Origin: Rhodococcoides kyotonense
GTDB taxonomy: Bacteria > Actinomycetota > Actinomycetes > Mycobacteriales > Mycobacteriaceae
Assembly: GCF_001645385.1 (NCBI RefSeq)
Contig: NZ_LVHI01000001.1
Span: 201,276-265,275 of the forward strand
Direction: 5' to 3'
DNA: 64,000 nucleotides
Part shown: positions 6,662 to 17,191 of the stretch, one piece after another
Layout of the letters: each line of letters begins with the position of its first letter
Numbering within the stretch: the first letter of the stretch is position 1
Program-made: the position numbers and the translations under genes
Notes under the pieces: model-generated
Seen by the model: only the letters and a program-made list of their open reading frames with translations
What the model was told of the DNA's origin: nothing
Database searches by the model: none

Positions 6662-8617
6662 ATGACACGGCCGACCACCGGGGCTCCTCGTCGTCGACCG
6701 TTGCCGCACAACGCCGTTGGTGGCGCACGTCCGCGTGACGGGGCGCGGGGCCAGCGTCCGGCTCCGCGCGCCGCGGGTACGCCCCGTCCGCCGCGCCGGC
6801 CTGGGTCGGGGAAGTTCGATGCGTCGTCGTTCGGCTTCCGACACGGGCTCGGCCGCTGGTTGATGTTCGGCGTTCTCGCAGTTGTCGCGCTGCAGCTCGT
6901 GTGGATCATGGGTATCAACGGTTCGCGGCTGTCCGCGGAGGCGGCGTCGCAGCGGACCACGACACTCGTCGACCCCGCGATGCGGGGCTCGATCACCGAT
7001 CGCAACGGCAAGCCCATCGCGTTCACGATGGAAGCCAAGGCGCTGACGTTTCAGCCCGTTCGGGTTCGGGGCGAACTGGACGACGCACACGCGAAGGACC
7101 CGAGCAAGCCGACGACGGACGACCGGCTCGCGGCTATTGCCGCCGGAATCCACGACGCGCTGGGCGATGTCGCGAAAGAGCAGGACATTCTGGCGAAGCT
7201 GAAGAGCAACGACACTTTCACCTACCTGGTTCGAGGGGTCGACGCCACCGTTGCGAGCAAGATCAACGACGAGTTCGAGGAAGTCGGTCTCGAACGACAG
7301 GACATTCGCGAGTACCCGGGCGGATCTCTGGCGGCCAACATCGTCGGCGCAACCGGATGGGACGGTCACGGTCTCCTGGGCTTGGAGGATGCACTCGACT
7401 CGACCCTTGCGGGTACCGACGGTTCGGAGACGTACGACCGCGGCTCGGACGGTGCCGTCATCCCGGGTAGCTGGCGAGACAAGCAGACGGCTGTCAACGG
7501 TTCGAGCGTCGAACTGACCATCGACGCCGACCTGCAGTACTACGTCCAGCAGCAGGTCCAGCTCGCGAAGGACCTGTCGGGGGCGAAGAATGCATCGGCG
7601 TTCGTGCAGGACGCGCACACCGGCGAGGTGCTCGCGATGTCCAACGACAACACGTTCAATCCCGGAATCGGCGTCGGCAACAACGACCGCAACAAGGAGA
7701 TGGGCAACCTGGCCGTCTCCACACCGTTCGAGCCGGGGTCGGTGAACAAGATCATCACGGCCGCAGCCGCGATCGAGTACGGACTCACCACCCCCGACGA
7801 AGTGCTGCAGGTACCGGGCAACATCTTCATGTCCGGGGTATCGGTCAAGGATGCGTGGGACCACGGCGTCGTTCCCTACACCTCGACCGGCGTGTTCGGT
7901 AAGTCGTCGAACGTCGGAACACTGATGCTCGCGCAACGAGTCGGCGAGGACCGTTTCGCGGACATGCTGTCGCGATTCGGACTGGGCCAGCGCAGCAATG
8001 TCGGTCTACCCGGTGAGAGTGCGGGCAGCGTGCCCAGCCGCGACCAGTGGTCGGGCGGTACGTTCGCCAATCTTCCCATCGGACAGGGTTTGTCGATGAC
8101 CCTGCTGCAGATGACGGCGATGTACCAGGCGATCGCCAACGACGGGATGCGGATTCCGCCGCGCATCGTCAGGTCCACGATCGCTCCCGACGGCACGAAG
8201 ACCGAGACCGAACGTCCCGAGGGCACGTACGTCGTCAGCCCGCAGACCGCGGCGACCGTGCGCGACATGTTCCGCTCGGTGACGCAGGACGACACCGGAA
8301 ATCAGCGAGGAACCGGCGTCGCAGCAGGGGTCGAGGGCTATCAGATCAGCGGCAAGACGGGTACCGCGCAGCAGGTCGATCCCGACTGCGGCTGCTACTC
8401 CAACTCGAGTTACTGGATCACGTTCGCGGGTATCGCTCCCGCGGACGATCCTCGGTACGTGATCGGAATCATGCTCGACGCTCCGACTCGCAGCGCCGAC
8501 GGCTCGGGCGGTCAATCGGCTGCGCCGCTGTTCCACAACATCGCGAGCTGGATGCTGCAGCGCGACAGCGTCCCGATGTCCTCGGAGGGACGCAGGTTGG
8601 TGCTGCAGGCCGACTAG
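6662..8617 (+). CDS. ftsI: Class B penicillin-binding protein FtsI (PbpB), septal transpeptidase
   Basis: 651 aa from the ATG at 6662. It crosslinks peptidoglycan at the septum together with FtsW. After a Pro/Arg-rich cytoplasmic segment there is one membrane span (near residues 65-85), a PBP dimerisation domain (MRGSITDRNGKPIAFTMEAK) and the transpeptidase domain. Catalytic motifs are visible: S-x-x-K as SVNK (Ser360), SSN (415-417) and KTG (565-567). The start uses AGGA from the last unit of the upstream repeat array. The frame stays open through the repeats to an ATG at 6593, which would add a repeat-encoded GSGACRND extension, but that start has poor spacing. Confidence 0.95.
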   Translation: MTRPTTGAPRRRPLPHNAVGGARPRDGARGQRPAPRAAGTPRPPRRPGSGKFDASSFGFRHGLGRWLMFGVLAVVALQLVWIMGINGSRLSAEAASQRTTTLVDPAMRGSITDRNGKPIAFTMEAKALTFQPVRVRGELDDAHAKDPSKPTTDDRLAAIAAGIHDALGDVAKEQDILAKLKSNDTFTYLVRGVDATVASKINDEFEEVGLERQDIREYPGGSLAANIVGATGWDGHGLLGLEDALDSTLAGTDGSETYDRGSDGAVIPGSWRDKQTAVNGSSVELTIDADLQYYVQQQVQLAKDLSGAKNASAFVQDAHTGEVLAMSNDNTFNPGIGVGNNDRNKEMGNLAVSTPFEPGSVNKIITAAAAIEYGLTTPDEVLQVPGNIFMSGVSVKDAWDHGVVPYTSTGVFGKSSNVGTLMLAQRVGEDRFADMLSRFGLGQRSNVGLPGESAGSVPSRDQWSGGTFANLPIGQGLSMTLLQMTAMYQAIANDGMRIPPRIVRSTIAPDGTKTETERPEGTYVVSPQTAATVRDMFRSVTQDDTGNQRGTGVAAGVEGYQISGKTGTAQQVDPDCGCYSNSSYWITFAGIAPADDPRYVIGIMLDAPTRSADGSGGQSAAPLFHNIASWMLQRDSVPMSSEGRRLVLQAD

Positions 8618-8812
8618 ACCCGTTTCGCGAAGAACGTCCTGGTCGGGTCACGATCCAGCATCGACGGCACGTCCCGTTTCACGTCGAGGACGGACTCGCC
8701 GGTAACCTGACTCGTCGGCCGAGTCCGGATACGGACGCTGTCACGCTCGGCCGTATCAGGTGAGATTCTCGGTCGCCGCGACCACCTCACAGCCCGAGCA
8801 GAAAGGAGCACA

Positions 8813-10411
8813 GTGCCCGTGCCAGCACCAGGGTCGGCTCCGTCCGACACTCGCCCCTCTCGGCCGCCGCAGACGTCGCTCGACGACATCGCCGCCGCAT
8901 CGGGCGCCTCGGAAGTCGCGTCGGCCTCGTCGACGCGCCGAGCTGTCACCGGCGTCGACCTTCGCGCCCAGGACATTCGAGACGGAGACCTGTTCGCCGC
9001 GCTTCCCGGATCGTCCGTGCACGGTGCGACATTCGTCGCCGACGCGCTCGAGCGCGGCGCGGCAGCGGTACTCACCGATCCGGCAGGCCTCGACATCGTG
9101 CGTCGGACGTTCACCGAGATACCGGTACCGGTCCTCGTGCACGACGCGCCTCGCGCGGTACTCGGCGCCGTCTCCGCGCTCGTCTACGGCAACCCGTCGG
9201 AACACATGACGGTCATCGGTATCACCGGCACGTCGGGTAAGACCACCACGTCGTACCTTCTCGAGGCGGCACTGACCGCGGCAGGGAAGGTCACCGGATT
9301 GATCGGCACCATCGAGACCAAGATCGCCGGATCTCGCGTGCCCAGTGCGCTGACCACCCCCGAGGCCCCGCGGTTGCACGCACTGTTCGCCGTCATGCGC
9401 GAGCAGGGCATCGACACCGTCGTGATGGAGGTGTCCAGTCACGCGTTGTCCCTCGGACGCGTCGACGGCACCGTGTTCTCCGTCGGGGCGTTCACGAACC
9501 TCTCCCAGGACCACCTGGACTTCCACGACTCGCTGGAGGACTACTTCCAGGCCAAGGCGCGGTTGTTCGCCGCCGATTCGTCCGTCCACACCCGGTCCGC
9601 CGCGGTCTGTGTGGACGACGTCTGGGGCAAGCGAATGGCCGAGATCGCCCTGTCTGCAGGCTCGGCCGTCGTCACCGCCTCGGTCGGCGCCGAGTCCGAC
9701 TGGACCGTCGCCGACGCCGCGACGAACGACGACGGATCGCAGAGCTTCACCGTCGTCGATCCGTCCGGTGAACGGCACCCGGCGTCGATTCGCCTGCCGG
9801 GGCGGTACAACGTCGCCAACGCCGTTCTCGCCGCCGCGGTGTGCGCGGCCGCCGGGGTCGACGTCGACCGCGCGATCGCGGGCATGGCCGCCGTCGACGT
9901 GCCGGGACGAGTGCAGCGCATCGAACGCGGACAGGACTTCCTCGCCGTCGTCGACTACGCACACAAGCCGGCCGCGGTCGAAGCCGTCATCGAGACGCTG
10001 CGAGCGCAGAGCCGCGGACGTATCGCAGTGGTTCTCGGCGCAGGAGGCGATCGAGACACGGGAAAACGCGCGCTCATGGGTGCCGCCGGCGCTCGAGGCG
10101 CGGATCTGCTGGTGGTCACCGACGACAACCCACGCTCGGAGGACCCGGCCGCAATACGTGAGGCCGTCGCGTCCGGGGCGCTTGCCGTCGACGCGCACGT
10201 GCGCGGCGAGGTTCGCAACGTCGGTGGCCGCGCCGACGCGATCGCCGAAGCCGTGCAGTGGGCGCAGGCAGGCGACGTGGTGCTCGTCGCGGGCAAGGGC
10301 CACGAGACCGGACAAGAGGTCGCGGGCGTCAAGCACCCGTTCGACGACAGGCAGGTCCTCGCCGACGCCATCGACCGCAGGATCCACGCAGAATCCGGAG
10401 TGACATCGTGA
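8813..10411 (+). CDS. murE: UDP-MurNAc-L-Ala-D-Glu:meso-DAP ligase MurE
   Basis: 532 aa. It adds meso-diaminopimelate to UDP-MurNAc-dipeptide using ATP in the cytoplasm. The ATP-binding motif GTSGKTT is at residues 139-145. The carbamylated-Lys region and the central-domain motif TNLSQDHLDFH are present, and DNPR at 438-441 is the signature of the meso-DAP-specific enzyme, which fits an actinomycete of this group. The GTG start at 8813 has AAAGGAG 5 bases upstream. It overlaps murF by GTGA. The 195-base gap after ftsI is the longest break in this part of the cluster and may carry a separate promoter, but I could not identify one. Confidence 0.95.
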   Translation: MPVPAPGSAPSDTRPSRPPQTSLDDIAAASGASEVASASSTRRAVTGVDLRAQDIRDGDLFAALPGSSVHGATFVADALERGAAAVLTDPAGLDIVRRTFTEIPVPVLVHDAPRAVLGAVSALVYGNPSEHMTVIGITGTSGKTTTSYLLEAALTAAGKVTGLIGTIETKIAGSRVPSALTTPEAPRLHALFAVMREQGIDTVVMEVSSHALSLGRVDGTVFSVGAFTNLSQDHLDFHDSLEDYFQAKARLFAADSSVHTRSAAVCVDDVWGKRMAEIALSAGSAVVTASVGAESDWTVADAATNDDGSQSFTVVDPSGERHPASIRLPGRYNVANAVLAAAVCAAAGVDVDRAIAGMAAVDVPGRVQRIERGQDFLAVVDYAHKPAAVEAVIETLRAQSRGRIAVVLGAGGDRDTGKRALMGAAGARGADLLVVTDDNPRSEDPAAIREAVASGALAVDAHVRGEVRNVGGRADAIAEAVQWAQAGDVVLVAGKGHETGQEVAGVKHPFDDRQVLADAIDRRIHAESGVTS

Positions 10412-11898
10412 TTTCCCTGACGTTGCAGCAGATCGCCGACGTGGTCGGCGGAACCCTGCACGACGTGCCCGACCCGAACCTCGTGGTCGACGGCACAGTC
10501 GAGTTCGACTCGCGCAAAGTGACGGCCGGGGGCTTGTTCCTCGCGCTGCCCGGCGCCCGCGTCGACGGACACGATCACGCCGCGGCGGCGATCGACGCAG
10601 GTGCCGTCGCGGTTCTGGCTGCACGCCCCATCGGCGTACCTGCGATCGTCGTCGAGCCGACACCGCACGACGGCCGGGCCATGGCCCTCGAACACGATCA
10701 CGACGGTTCGGGCGCTGCCGTGCTGGCGGCATTGGCGACGCTCGCACGCGCGTCGGTGATGGAGCTGAGCGCGAAGACCGGGCTCACTGTCGTGGGCGTG
10801 ACCGGGTCGTCGGGCAAGACGTCGACGAAAGACCTGTTGGCGTCGGTGCTGGCGCCACTGGGGTCGGTCGTCGCACCGCCGGGGTCCTTCAACAACGAAC
10901 TGGGTCATCCGTGGACCGCTCTGCGCGCCGACGAGCAGACCACGTTCCTCGCGCTGGAACTGTCGGCGCGCGGGGTAGGCCACGTCGCGTCGCTGGCACG
11001 TACCGCGCCGCCGCGCATCGGCGTCGTCCTCAATGTCGGAACCGCGCATCTCGGCGAGTTCGGATCGCGCCAGAACATCGCGCTGGCCAAGGGCGAACTG
11101 GTCGAGGCTCTTCCGAGCGCAGCCGATGGGGGAGTCGCGGTTCTGAACGCCGACGACACACTCGTGCTCGAGATGCAGTCGCGCACCCGGGCTCGCGTCG
11201 TGACGGTCGGCCTCTCGTCGGACGCCGACATCCGCGCAACGAATGTCCGGCTCGACGCCGACGCGCGGGCGCGCTTCACTCTCGTGACAGCGGACGGGGA
11301 GATCGACATCGCACTCGCCGTCCACGGAGAACATCAGATCGGCAACGCGTTGTCCGCTGCCGCCGTCGCTCTCGAATGCGGTGCAACCCTCGAGCAGATC
11401 TCGACGGCTCTGTCCGGTGCGGCAGCCGCGTCGGTGCGTCGCATGGACGTGCGCACCCGAGCTGACGGCGTCACCGTCGTCAACGATTCCTACAATGCCA
11501 ACCCGGACTCGATGCGGGCCGCGCTCAAGGCGCTCGTGTCGATGTCGCGGTCCGACGACGGTCCGCGCAGGCGCACGTGGGCCGTGCTCGGCGAAATGGC
11601 CGAACTCGGGCAAGAATCGATCATCGAGCACGATGCGATCGGGCGACTCGCCGTACGGCTGGACGTCAGCCGGTTGATCATCGTGGAGTCCGGACGGTCG
11701 ACGAGGGCCATGCATCAAGGTGCCGTGATGGAAGGTTCGTGGGGCGAGGAGTCCATGCTCGTGCCCGACGACGCGTCGGCCATCGAGGTGTTGCGGTCCG
11801 AGGTGGCACCGGGCGACGTCGTCCTGGTGAAGGCGTCGCAATCCGTGGGTCTGTGGACGGTCGCCGACGCGCTTCTGTCGGACGGGGTCCAGCAGTGA
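10408..11898 (+). CDS. murF: UDP-MurNAc-tripeptide:D-Ala-D-Ala ligase MurF
   Basis: 496 aa from the GTG at 10408, which overlaps the murE TGA as GTGA and has GGAG upstream. MurF completes the cytoplasmic pentapeptide precursor. It shows the Mur ligase pattern: an N-terminal domain beginning ISLTLQQIADVVGGTL, the P-loop GVTGSSGKTSTKDLLA, the central NVGTAHLGEFGS segment, and the C-terminal DSYNANPDSM motif typical of MurF. The product feeds MraY, encoded 72 bases downstream. Confidence 0.95.
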   Translation: MISLTLQQIADVVGGTLHDVPDPNLVVDGTVEFDSRKVTAGGLFLALPGARVDGHDHAAAAIDAGAVAVLAARPIGVPAIVVEPTPHDGRAMALEHDHDGSGAAVLAALATLARASVMELSAKTGLTVVGVTGSSGKTSTKDLLASVLAPLGSVVAPPGSFNNELGHPWTALRADEQTTFLALELSARGVGHVASLARTAPPRIGVVLNVGTAHLGEFGSRQNIALAKGELVEALPSAADGGVAVLNADDTLVLEMQSRTRARVVTVGLSSDADIRATNVRLDADARARFTLVTADGEIDIALAVHGEHQIGNALSAAAVALECGATLEQISTALSGAAAASVRRMDVRTRADGVTVVNDSYNANPDSMRAALKALVSMSRSDDGPRRRTWAVLGEMAELGQESIIEHDAIGRLAVRLDVSRLIIVESGRSTRAMHQGAVMEGSWGEESMLVPDDASAIEVLRSEVAPGDVVLVKASQSVGLWTVADALLSDGVQQ

Positions 11899-11970
11899 CG
11901 ACGATGCAGCAGTGAAGACGGTCAGTGAGCGGGACGGGGAGAGACAGACGATGACACCGGAGGCAACGCA

Positions 11971-13050
11971 GTGAGACAGATCCTCTTCGCCGGAGGCATT
12001 GCGCTCGCTGTGGCGATCCTGCTGACGCCAGTGCTGATCAAGGCGTTCTCCAGGCAAGGTTTCGGCCAGGAGATCCGGGTCGAGGGCCCGGCGAGTCATC
12101 AGTCCAAGCGCGGCACCCCGACGATGGGCGGCATGGCCATCCTGGCCGGCCTCTGGGCGGGCTACTGGGGTTCGCACCTCATCGGCATCGCGTACGACGC
12201 CGACGGCCCGTCGGCGTCGGCACTTCTCGTGCTGGGGTTGACGACGGTCCTCGGCCTCGTCGGCTTTCTCGACGACTTCATCAAGATTCGCAAGCGTCGC
12301 AACCTCGGCCTGAACAAGACGGCCAAGCTCGTCGGCCAGCTGTTCGCCGCGGTCATCTTCGGCATTCTCGCGTTGCAGTTCCGCGGCCCGAACGGCCTCA
12401 CCCCTGGCAGCACACAGTTGTCGTACGTCCGCGACATCGCGACGGTCAGCATGGGTTCCGTCGTCTTCATCCTGTTCTGCTACCTGCTGGTCAGCGCGTG
12501 GTCGAACGCGGTGAACCTGACCGACGGCCTCGACGGCCTCGCCGCGGGATCGATGACACTCGTGCTCGGCGCGTACACCGTCATCACGTTCTGGCAGTAC
12601 CGTCAGGCATGCTCCACCAGCCCGGGCCCGGGCTGCTACGACGTGCGCGACCCGTTGGACCTGGCGCTGATCTGCGCGTCCGCGGCAGGCGCGTGCATCG
12701 GGTTCCTGTGGTGGAACGCGGCCCCGGCCAAGATCTTCATGGGTGACACCGGCTCGCTCGCCCTCGGCGGTCTGCTCGCCGGACTGTCCATCGTGACGCG
12801 CACCGAACTCATCATGGTCGTCATCGGTGCTCTGTTCGTCGCCGAGGCTGCATCGGTTCTGATCCAGATAGCCGTCTTCCGATCGAGTAGGCGACGCGTG
12901 TTCCGGATGGCCCCGATCCACCACCACTTCGAACTCGGGGGATGGGCGGAAACCACGGTCATCATCCGGTTCTGGCTGCTGGCGGCGATCTCCTCGGCGG
13001 TCGGTCTCGCGTTGTTCTACAGCGAATATCTCGCGGCAGTCGGAGGGTAG
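11971..13050 (+). CDS. mraY: Phospho-MurNAc-pentapeptide transferase MraY (MurX)
   Basis: 359 aa integral membrane protein with about ten spans. It transfers phospho-MurNAc-pentapeptide to polyprenyl phosphate, forming lipid I. Family signatures present: [33 protein letters not shown] (Asp pair for Mg), [25 protein letters not shown], and the loop [12 protein letters not shown]. The GTG start at 11971 has GGAGG 8 bases upstream. A seven-codon reading frame (ATG at 11951, TGA at 11972-11974) ends in a GTGA overlap with the start, with its own codons forming the GGAGG, so translation might be coupled to it. Confidence 0.97.
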   Translation: MRQILFAGGIALAVAILLTPVLIKAFSRQGFGQEIRVEGPASHQSKRGTPTMGGMAILAGLWAGYWGSHLIGIAYDADGPSASALLVLGLTTVLGLVGFLDDFIKIRKRRNLGLNKTAKLVGQLFAAVIFGILALQFRGPNGLTPGSTQLSYVRDIATVSMGSVVFILFCYLLVSAWSNAVNLTDGLDGLAAGSMTLVLGAYTVITFWQYRQACSTSPGPGCYDVRDPLDLALICASAAGACIGFLWWNAAPAKIFMGDTGSLALGGLLAGLSIVTRTELIMVVIGALFVAEAASVLIQIAVFRSSRRRVFRMAPIHHHFELGGWAETTVIIRFWLLAAISSAVGLALFYSEYLAAVGG

Positions 13051-13056
13051 GGCCCA

Positions 13057-14574
13057 GTGACGCAGGAGTGGAGCCCGCAGGAACGACCAGGGAGACAGAC
13101 ACGACTTCGCGCGCTCGACGACGAGGATCTGACGCGACTGCGCGGGCGCACCGTGCTCGTGGCGGGCGGACGGGTCTCCGGGCTTGCGACGGTCCCGCCG
13201 CTGCAGGATCTCGGTGCTCACGTCCTGGTCACCGACTCCGACTCCGGCGCTGTCGCGAAGGCGGAAACGCTCGGTGCCCGAGGAATACTGCAGGACGATC
13301 TATTGGCGAACCCGGCATCGTTCGACGACATCGCCCTCGTCGTCACGAGCCCGGGATTGCGCGTCGACTCGCCGGTGCTCGCCGCGGCAGCCGGTCGCGG
13401 CATCCCGATCTGGGGTGACATCGAGCTGTCGTGGCGCATCGACAGGGCCGGGCTGTACGGACCGCCGACGCAGTGGCTCGTCGTCACCGGCACGAACGGC
13501 AAGACGACCACGACGTCGATGGTGGCGTCGATACTGGAGTCGGCAGGGATCGAGAGTGCGGCGTGCGGCAACATCGGCCTCCCGGTGCTCGACGCGTTGC
13601 GTCGGGATCCGCATCCGGCCGCGCTGGCCGTCGAGCTGTCGTCGTTCCAGCTCTTCTGGGCACCGTCGGTGCGTCCGGAGGCGGGCGTCGTGCTGAACAT
13701 CGCCGAGGATCATCTGGATTGGCACGGCGGTATGGACGGCTACGTTCGCGCGAAGGCGGGCGCGTTGACGGGGCGCGTCGCCGTGGTGGGCCTCGACGAC
13801 GCGCGGGCCGCGTCACTGGCCTCGGATTCACCCGCCGAACGCGTCGTCGGATTTCGCCTGGGTGAGCCGTCGGTCGGCGAGCTGGGCGTCGTGGGTTCCG
13901 ATCTCGTCGATCGTGCGTTCGCCGAGCACACGTCGTTGATCTCGGTCGACGACGTGCATCCTGCGGGACCCGCGGGCGTCATGGATGCGCTCGCTGCGGC
14001 TGCAGTGACGCGGGCGATCGGCATTGCGCCCGACACGGTTGCGGACGGGCTGCGTTCCTATCAGGTCGGGCCGCATCGCAACGCGGTCGTACGAACCGTT
14101 GCGGGCGTGACGTTCGTCGACGACTCGAAGGCCACCAACCCGCATGCCGCGCGGTCGTCGCTGCTCGCGTACGACCGCATCGTCTGGATCGCCGGAGGGT
14201 TGCTCAAGGGTGCGGCGGTCGACGAATTGGTTGCCGAAGTAGCTCCGAGGCTCGCCGCGGCGCTCGTCATGGGCCGTGATGGGACGCAGATCGCAGAGGC
14301 TGTGGCGCGACACGCGCCGGATGTTCCCGTCGTGACGTTCTCGACGGGAGACGATGCTGATGTGACTCGTGTGGCTGAAGATGCTGATGTAGTGATGCAG
14401 GCCGTCGTGCGCGAAGCCGCCCGCCGAGCCGAACCCGGAGACACCGTCCTCCTCGCGCCTGCTGCGGCGTCTCTCGACATGTTCGTCGACTACGGGCATC
14501 GCGGTCGCAGTTTCGCCGATGCGGTCTCGGCGCTCACCGACTCCGATGTGGTCGACGGCGGCGAGCAGTCATGA
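13057..14574 (+). CDS. murD: UDP-MurNAc-L-Ala:D-Glu ligase MurD
   Basis: 505 aa. It adds D-glutamate to UDP-MurNAc-L-alanine. Domains: N-terminal Rossmann-like UDP-binding region ([17 protein letters not shown], about residues 30-46), P-loop [11 protein letters not shown] (about 147-157), central [13 protein letters not shown], and C-terminal [10 protein letters not shown]. The GTG at 13057 follows AGGG and GGAGG. The first 11 or so codons ([11 protein letters not shown]) are made from one unit of the dispersed repeat also found before ftsI, so this gene appears to have absorbed a repeat into its coding sequence. It overlaps ftsW by ATGA. Confidence 0.95.
   Translation: MTQEWSPQERPGRQTRLRALDDEDLTRLRGRTVLVAGGRVSGLATVPPLQDLGAHVLVTDSDSGAVAKAETLGARGILQDDLLANPASFDDIALVVTSPGLRVDSPVLAAAAGRGIPIWGDIELSWRIDRAGLYGPPTQWLVVTGTNGKTTTTSMVASILESAGIESAACGNIGLPVLDALRRDPHPAALAVELSSFQLFWAPSVRPEAGVVLNIAEDHLDWHGGMDGYVRAKAGALTGRVAVVGLDDARAASLASDSPAERVVGFRLGEPSVGELGVVGSDLVDRAFAEHTSLISVDDVHPAGPAGVMDALAAAAVTRAIGIAPDTVADGLRSYQVGPHRNAVVRTVAGVTFVDDSKATNPHAARSSLLAYDRIVWIAGGLLKGAAVDELVAEVAPRLAAALVMGRDGTQIAEAVARHAPDVPVVTFSTGDDADVTRVAEDADVVMQAVVREAARRAEPGDTVLLAPAAASLDMFVDYGHRGRSFADAVSALTDSDVVDGGEQS
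13064..13088 (+). repeat. Single dispersed repeat unit inside the murD start
   Basis: A 25-bp unit matching the ftsI-upstream core at 22 of 25 positions (AGGAGTGGAGCC followed by CGCAGGAACGACC). It is in the same orientation and lies within codons 3-11 of murD, encoding QEWSPQERP. It is the only copy in the window that is clearly translated as part of a conserved protein. Confidence 0.8.
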
Positions 14575-16040
14575 GCACCGGCACCCCGCGCGCCGGAGCA
14601 CGCGCCAGGGTCGGAGTGTGGCTCGGACGGCCTCTCGCGTCGTTCCACCTGATCGTCACGGTCGCGGCGCTGCTGACGCTGCTCGGCCTGGTGATGGTGT
14701 TGTCGTCCTCGGCCGCGGAGGCGTATGCAGCCGACGGGTCGGCGTACTCGCTGTTCACCCAGCAGCTGATCGGTGTGGGTCTCGGCGTCGTCGCGTTCTA
14801 CATCGCACTGCGAATGTCCGTGCGCTTTCTGCGCAAGATCTCGTTCCCGGTGTTCTGCCTGTCGATCGTGCTGCTGATGATGGTCCTGATACCGGGCATC
14901 GGATCCGAGGGAGCGGACGGCGCGCGCCGGTGGTTCAACGTCGCGGGCGTCTCGTTCCAGCCGTCGGAGCTGGCGAAGGTCGCGCTCGTGCTCTGGGGCG
15001 CGCACATCCTGGCATCCCGGCGCAGTGAGCACGCGAGCCTGAAGTCGCTGTTGATCCCGTTGGTTCCGGCAGCGCTGCTGATGGCCGGGCTCATCGTGCT
15101 CCAGCCCAACCTCAGTACGGCGATCGCGGTCGGCATCATCCTCGTGTCGCTGTTGTGGTACGCCGGTCTCAATGCGCGCCTGTTCGCGATCATCCTGGGC
15201 GGCGGTCTGGCCGCGGCGACCGTGCTCGCGTTCACGGCAGGCTACCGATCGAACCGCATCAAGGCGTGGCTCAATCCCGGTGACGATCCCCAGGGCCTCG
15301 GATATCAGTCGAACCAGGCCAAGTTCTCGCTCGCGGACGGCGGACCGTTCGGTGTGGGTCTCGGGCAGAGTCGCGCCAAGTGGAGCTACCTCCCGAACGC
15401 GCACAACGACTTCATCTTCGCGATCATCGGCGAAGAACTCGGTTTCATCGGATGCATGGCCGTCCTCGGACTGTTCGCGCTGTTCGTCTTCACGGGCCTG
15501 CGCATCGCGATGCGGTCGGTCGATCCATTCCTTCGACTGCTGGCTGCCGGGTCCACCACCTGGATCTTCGCGCAGGCGATGATCAACATCGGATACGTCG
15601 TCGGTCTGCTTCCGGTGACCGGTCTGCAGTTGCCGCTCGTCTCGTACGGCGGTTCGTCGACGGCGATCACGCTGTTGATGTTCGGCATCATCGCGAACGC
15701 CGCGCGGCACGAGCCCGAGGCGATCGCCGCGCTGCACGCGGGCCACGACAGCCGACTCGACCGTGTCCTGCGCCTGCCGATGCCGTCGTCGTTCTCGCCG
15801 ATGCGCGCGGCAGCCGCACGGTCGAAGTCGACGCGGCCTGCCCTCGACGGTCGTGCGCGCCGCTCGCTCGAGCAGCGCGCCGGGGACGCCAGACGTCCCG
15901 TGCGCGCCGACGCAGGTGTTCGTGCTGGTAGGGACGGTCGGGTGCCGTCCGGCGGACGCCAGCCCGAACCGAGTCGGCGGTCTGCACGGCAACCCGGGAT
16001 GCAACGCCGACATCCGGATGGGCGAGGATACGGACGGTGA
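14571..16040 (+). CDS. ftsW: Septal peptidoglycan glycosyltransferase FtsW
   Basis: 489 aa SEDS-family membrane protein with about ten spans. It polymerises lipid II at the septum as the partner of FtsI. Signatures: [20 protein letters not shown] early, [20 protein letters not shown] in the large extracellular loop, [18 protein letters not shown], and [14 protein letters not shown] near the last span. A strongly Arg-rich, probably disordered C-terminal tail of about 95 residues follows, as in mycobacteria where the basic FtsW tail binds the acidic FtsZ tail. The ATG overlaps murD (ATGA) and the stop overlaps murG (GTGA). Confidence 0.95.
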   Translation: MSTGTPRAGARARVGVWLGRPLASFHLIVTVAALLTLLGLVMVLSSSAAEAYAADGSAYSLFTQQLIGVGLGVVAFYIALRMSVRFLRKISFPVFCLSIVLLMMVLIPGIGSEGADGARRWFNVAGVSFQPSELAKVALVLWGAHILASRRSEHASLKSLLIPLVPAALLMAGLIVLQPNLSTAIAVGIILVSLLWYAGLNARLFAIILGGGLAAATVLAFTAGYRSNRIKAWLNPGDDPQGLGYQSNQAKFSLADGGPFGVGLGQSRAKWSYLPNAHNDFIFAIIGEELGFIGCMAVLGLFALFVFTGLRIAMRSVDPFLRLLAAGSTTWIFAQAMINIGYVVGLLPVTGLQLPLVSYGGSSTAITLLMFGIIANAARHEPEAIAALHAGHDSRLDRVLRLPMPSSFSPMRAAAARSKSTRPALDGRARRSLEQRAGDARRPVRADAGVRAGRDGRVPSGGRQPEPSRRSARQPGMQRRHPDGRGYGR

Positions 16041-17191
16041 ACGTACGTACGAGTCCGAAGTCCGTCGTCCTCGCGGGAGGGGGAACCGCGGGTCACATCG
16101 AGCCGGCGATGGCTGTTGCCGATGCGCTGCGCGAGCTCGATCCCGATGTCCGTATCACCGCGCTCGGCACATCTCGTGGCCTCGAGACCACGCTCGTGCC
16201 GGCGCGCGGCTATCGACTCGAACTGATTCCGCCGGTCCCGCTTCCGCGTAAGCCGACGGTGGACCTGCTGAAGCTGCCCGGGCGCGTCGTCGCATCGGTC
16301 CGACGCACGCGGAAGGCGCTGAAGGATGCCGACGCCGACGTGCTCGTCGGATTCGGGGGATACGTGGCACTGCCTGCGTACCTGGCGGCACGCGGTGGTC
16401 TCGGCAAGCGTCGTTCCGTACCGATCGTCGTGCACGAGGCGAATGCGAGCGCAGGTATAGCGAACAAGGTCGGAGCCCGGCTCGCGACGCGTGTCCTCGC
16501 GGCCGTGCCCGGATCCGGTGTCTCGATGCGCGGCGCCCGGGATGCCGAAATCGTCGGAATCCCGGTGCGGCCGACCATCACCGGGTTGGACCGCGTCGCG
16601 TCCCGTGCCGCGGCGCGTGAGCACTTCGGTCTTCCCGCCGAGGGGCCGGTGCTGCTGGTGTTCGGCGGATCGCAGGGTGCCAGGTCGCTCAATCAGGCGG
16701 TGTCCGGGGCCGCGTCGGCACTCGCCGACGCGAAGGTGTCGGTTCTGCACGCACACGGCCCGAAGAACACCGTCGACGTCGGACCCACCGACCCCAGCGC
16801 GCCGTACGTGGCCGTGCCGTACGTCGATCGGATGGATCTGGCGTACGCCGCAGCCGATCTCGCCGTCTGCCGCTCGGGCGCGATGACCGTCGCCGAGGTG
16901 TCCGCGACCGGACTGCCCGCGGTGTACGTTCCTTTGCCACACGGAAACGGTGAGCAGGAGCTGAACGCGCGGCCGGTCGTCGACGCCGGTGGAGGTTTGT
17001 TGGTGACCGACGCGCAGATGAACGAGAATTTCGTGGCGACGGAGATCGTCGGCCTGATCACCGATCCCGAGCGGCTCGGGTCCATGGCGCGAAACGCGGC
17101 CGGGGCAGGCCACCGCGACGCGGCGGCGACCGTCGCGAAGATCGTGCTCGACGTCGCGTCGGCACACGAGAACGGCGCGCTCGCGACGTGA
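16037..17191 (+). CDS. murG: Lipid II synthase MurG (UDP-GlcNAc transferase)
   Basis: 384 aa peripheral membrane glycosyltransferase (GT28) that adds GlcNAc to lipid I. The Gly-rich N-terminal loop [20 protein letters not shown] is intact. Further family features are [32 protein letters not shown], the second Gly-rich loop [17 protein letters not shown], and the nucleotide-sugar region [24 protein letters not shown] followed by [18 protein letters not shown] start overlapping ftsW and GTGA overlap with murC indicate tight coupling in the operon. Confidence 0.96.
   Translation: MNVRTSPKSVVLAGGGTAGHIEPAMAVADALRELDPDVRITALGTSRGLETTLVPARGYRLELIPPVPLPRKPTVDLLKLPGRVVASVRRTRKALKDADADVLVGFGGYVALPAYLAARGGLGKRRSVPIVVHEANASAGIANKVGARLATRVLAAVPGSGVSMRGARDAEIVGIPVRPTITGLDRVASRAAAREHFGLPAEGPVLLVFGGSQGARSLNQAVSGAASALADAKVSVLHAHGPKNTVDVGPTDPSAPYVAVPYVDRMDLAYAAADLAVCRSGAMTVAEVSATGLPAVYVPLPHGNGEQELNARPVVDAGGGLLVTDAQMNENFVATEIVGLITDPERLGSMARNAAGAGHRDAAATVAKIVLDVASAHENGALAT

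Noticed and set aside
9955-13221. Very long open frame on the minus strand opposite murE, murF and mraY
   Set aside because: It is antisense to three intact essential genes, is Arg/His/Asp-rich with no recognisable domain, and is the expected by-product of high-GC codon bias.
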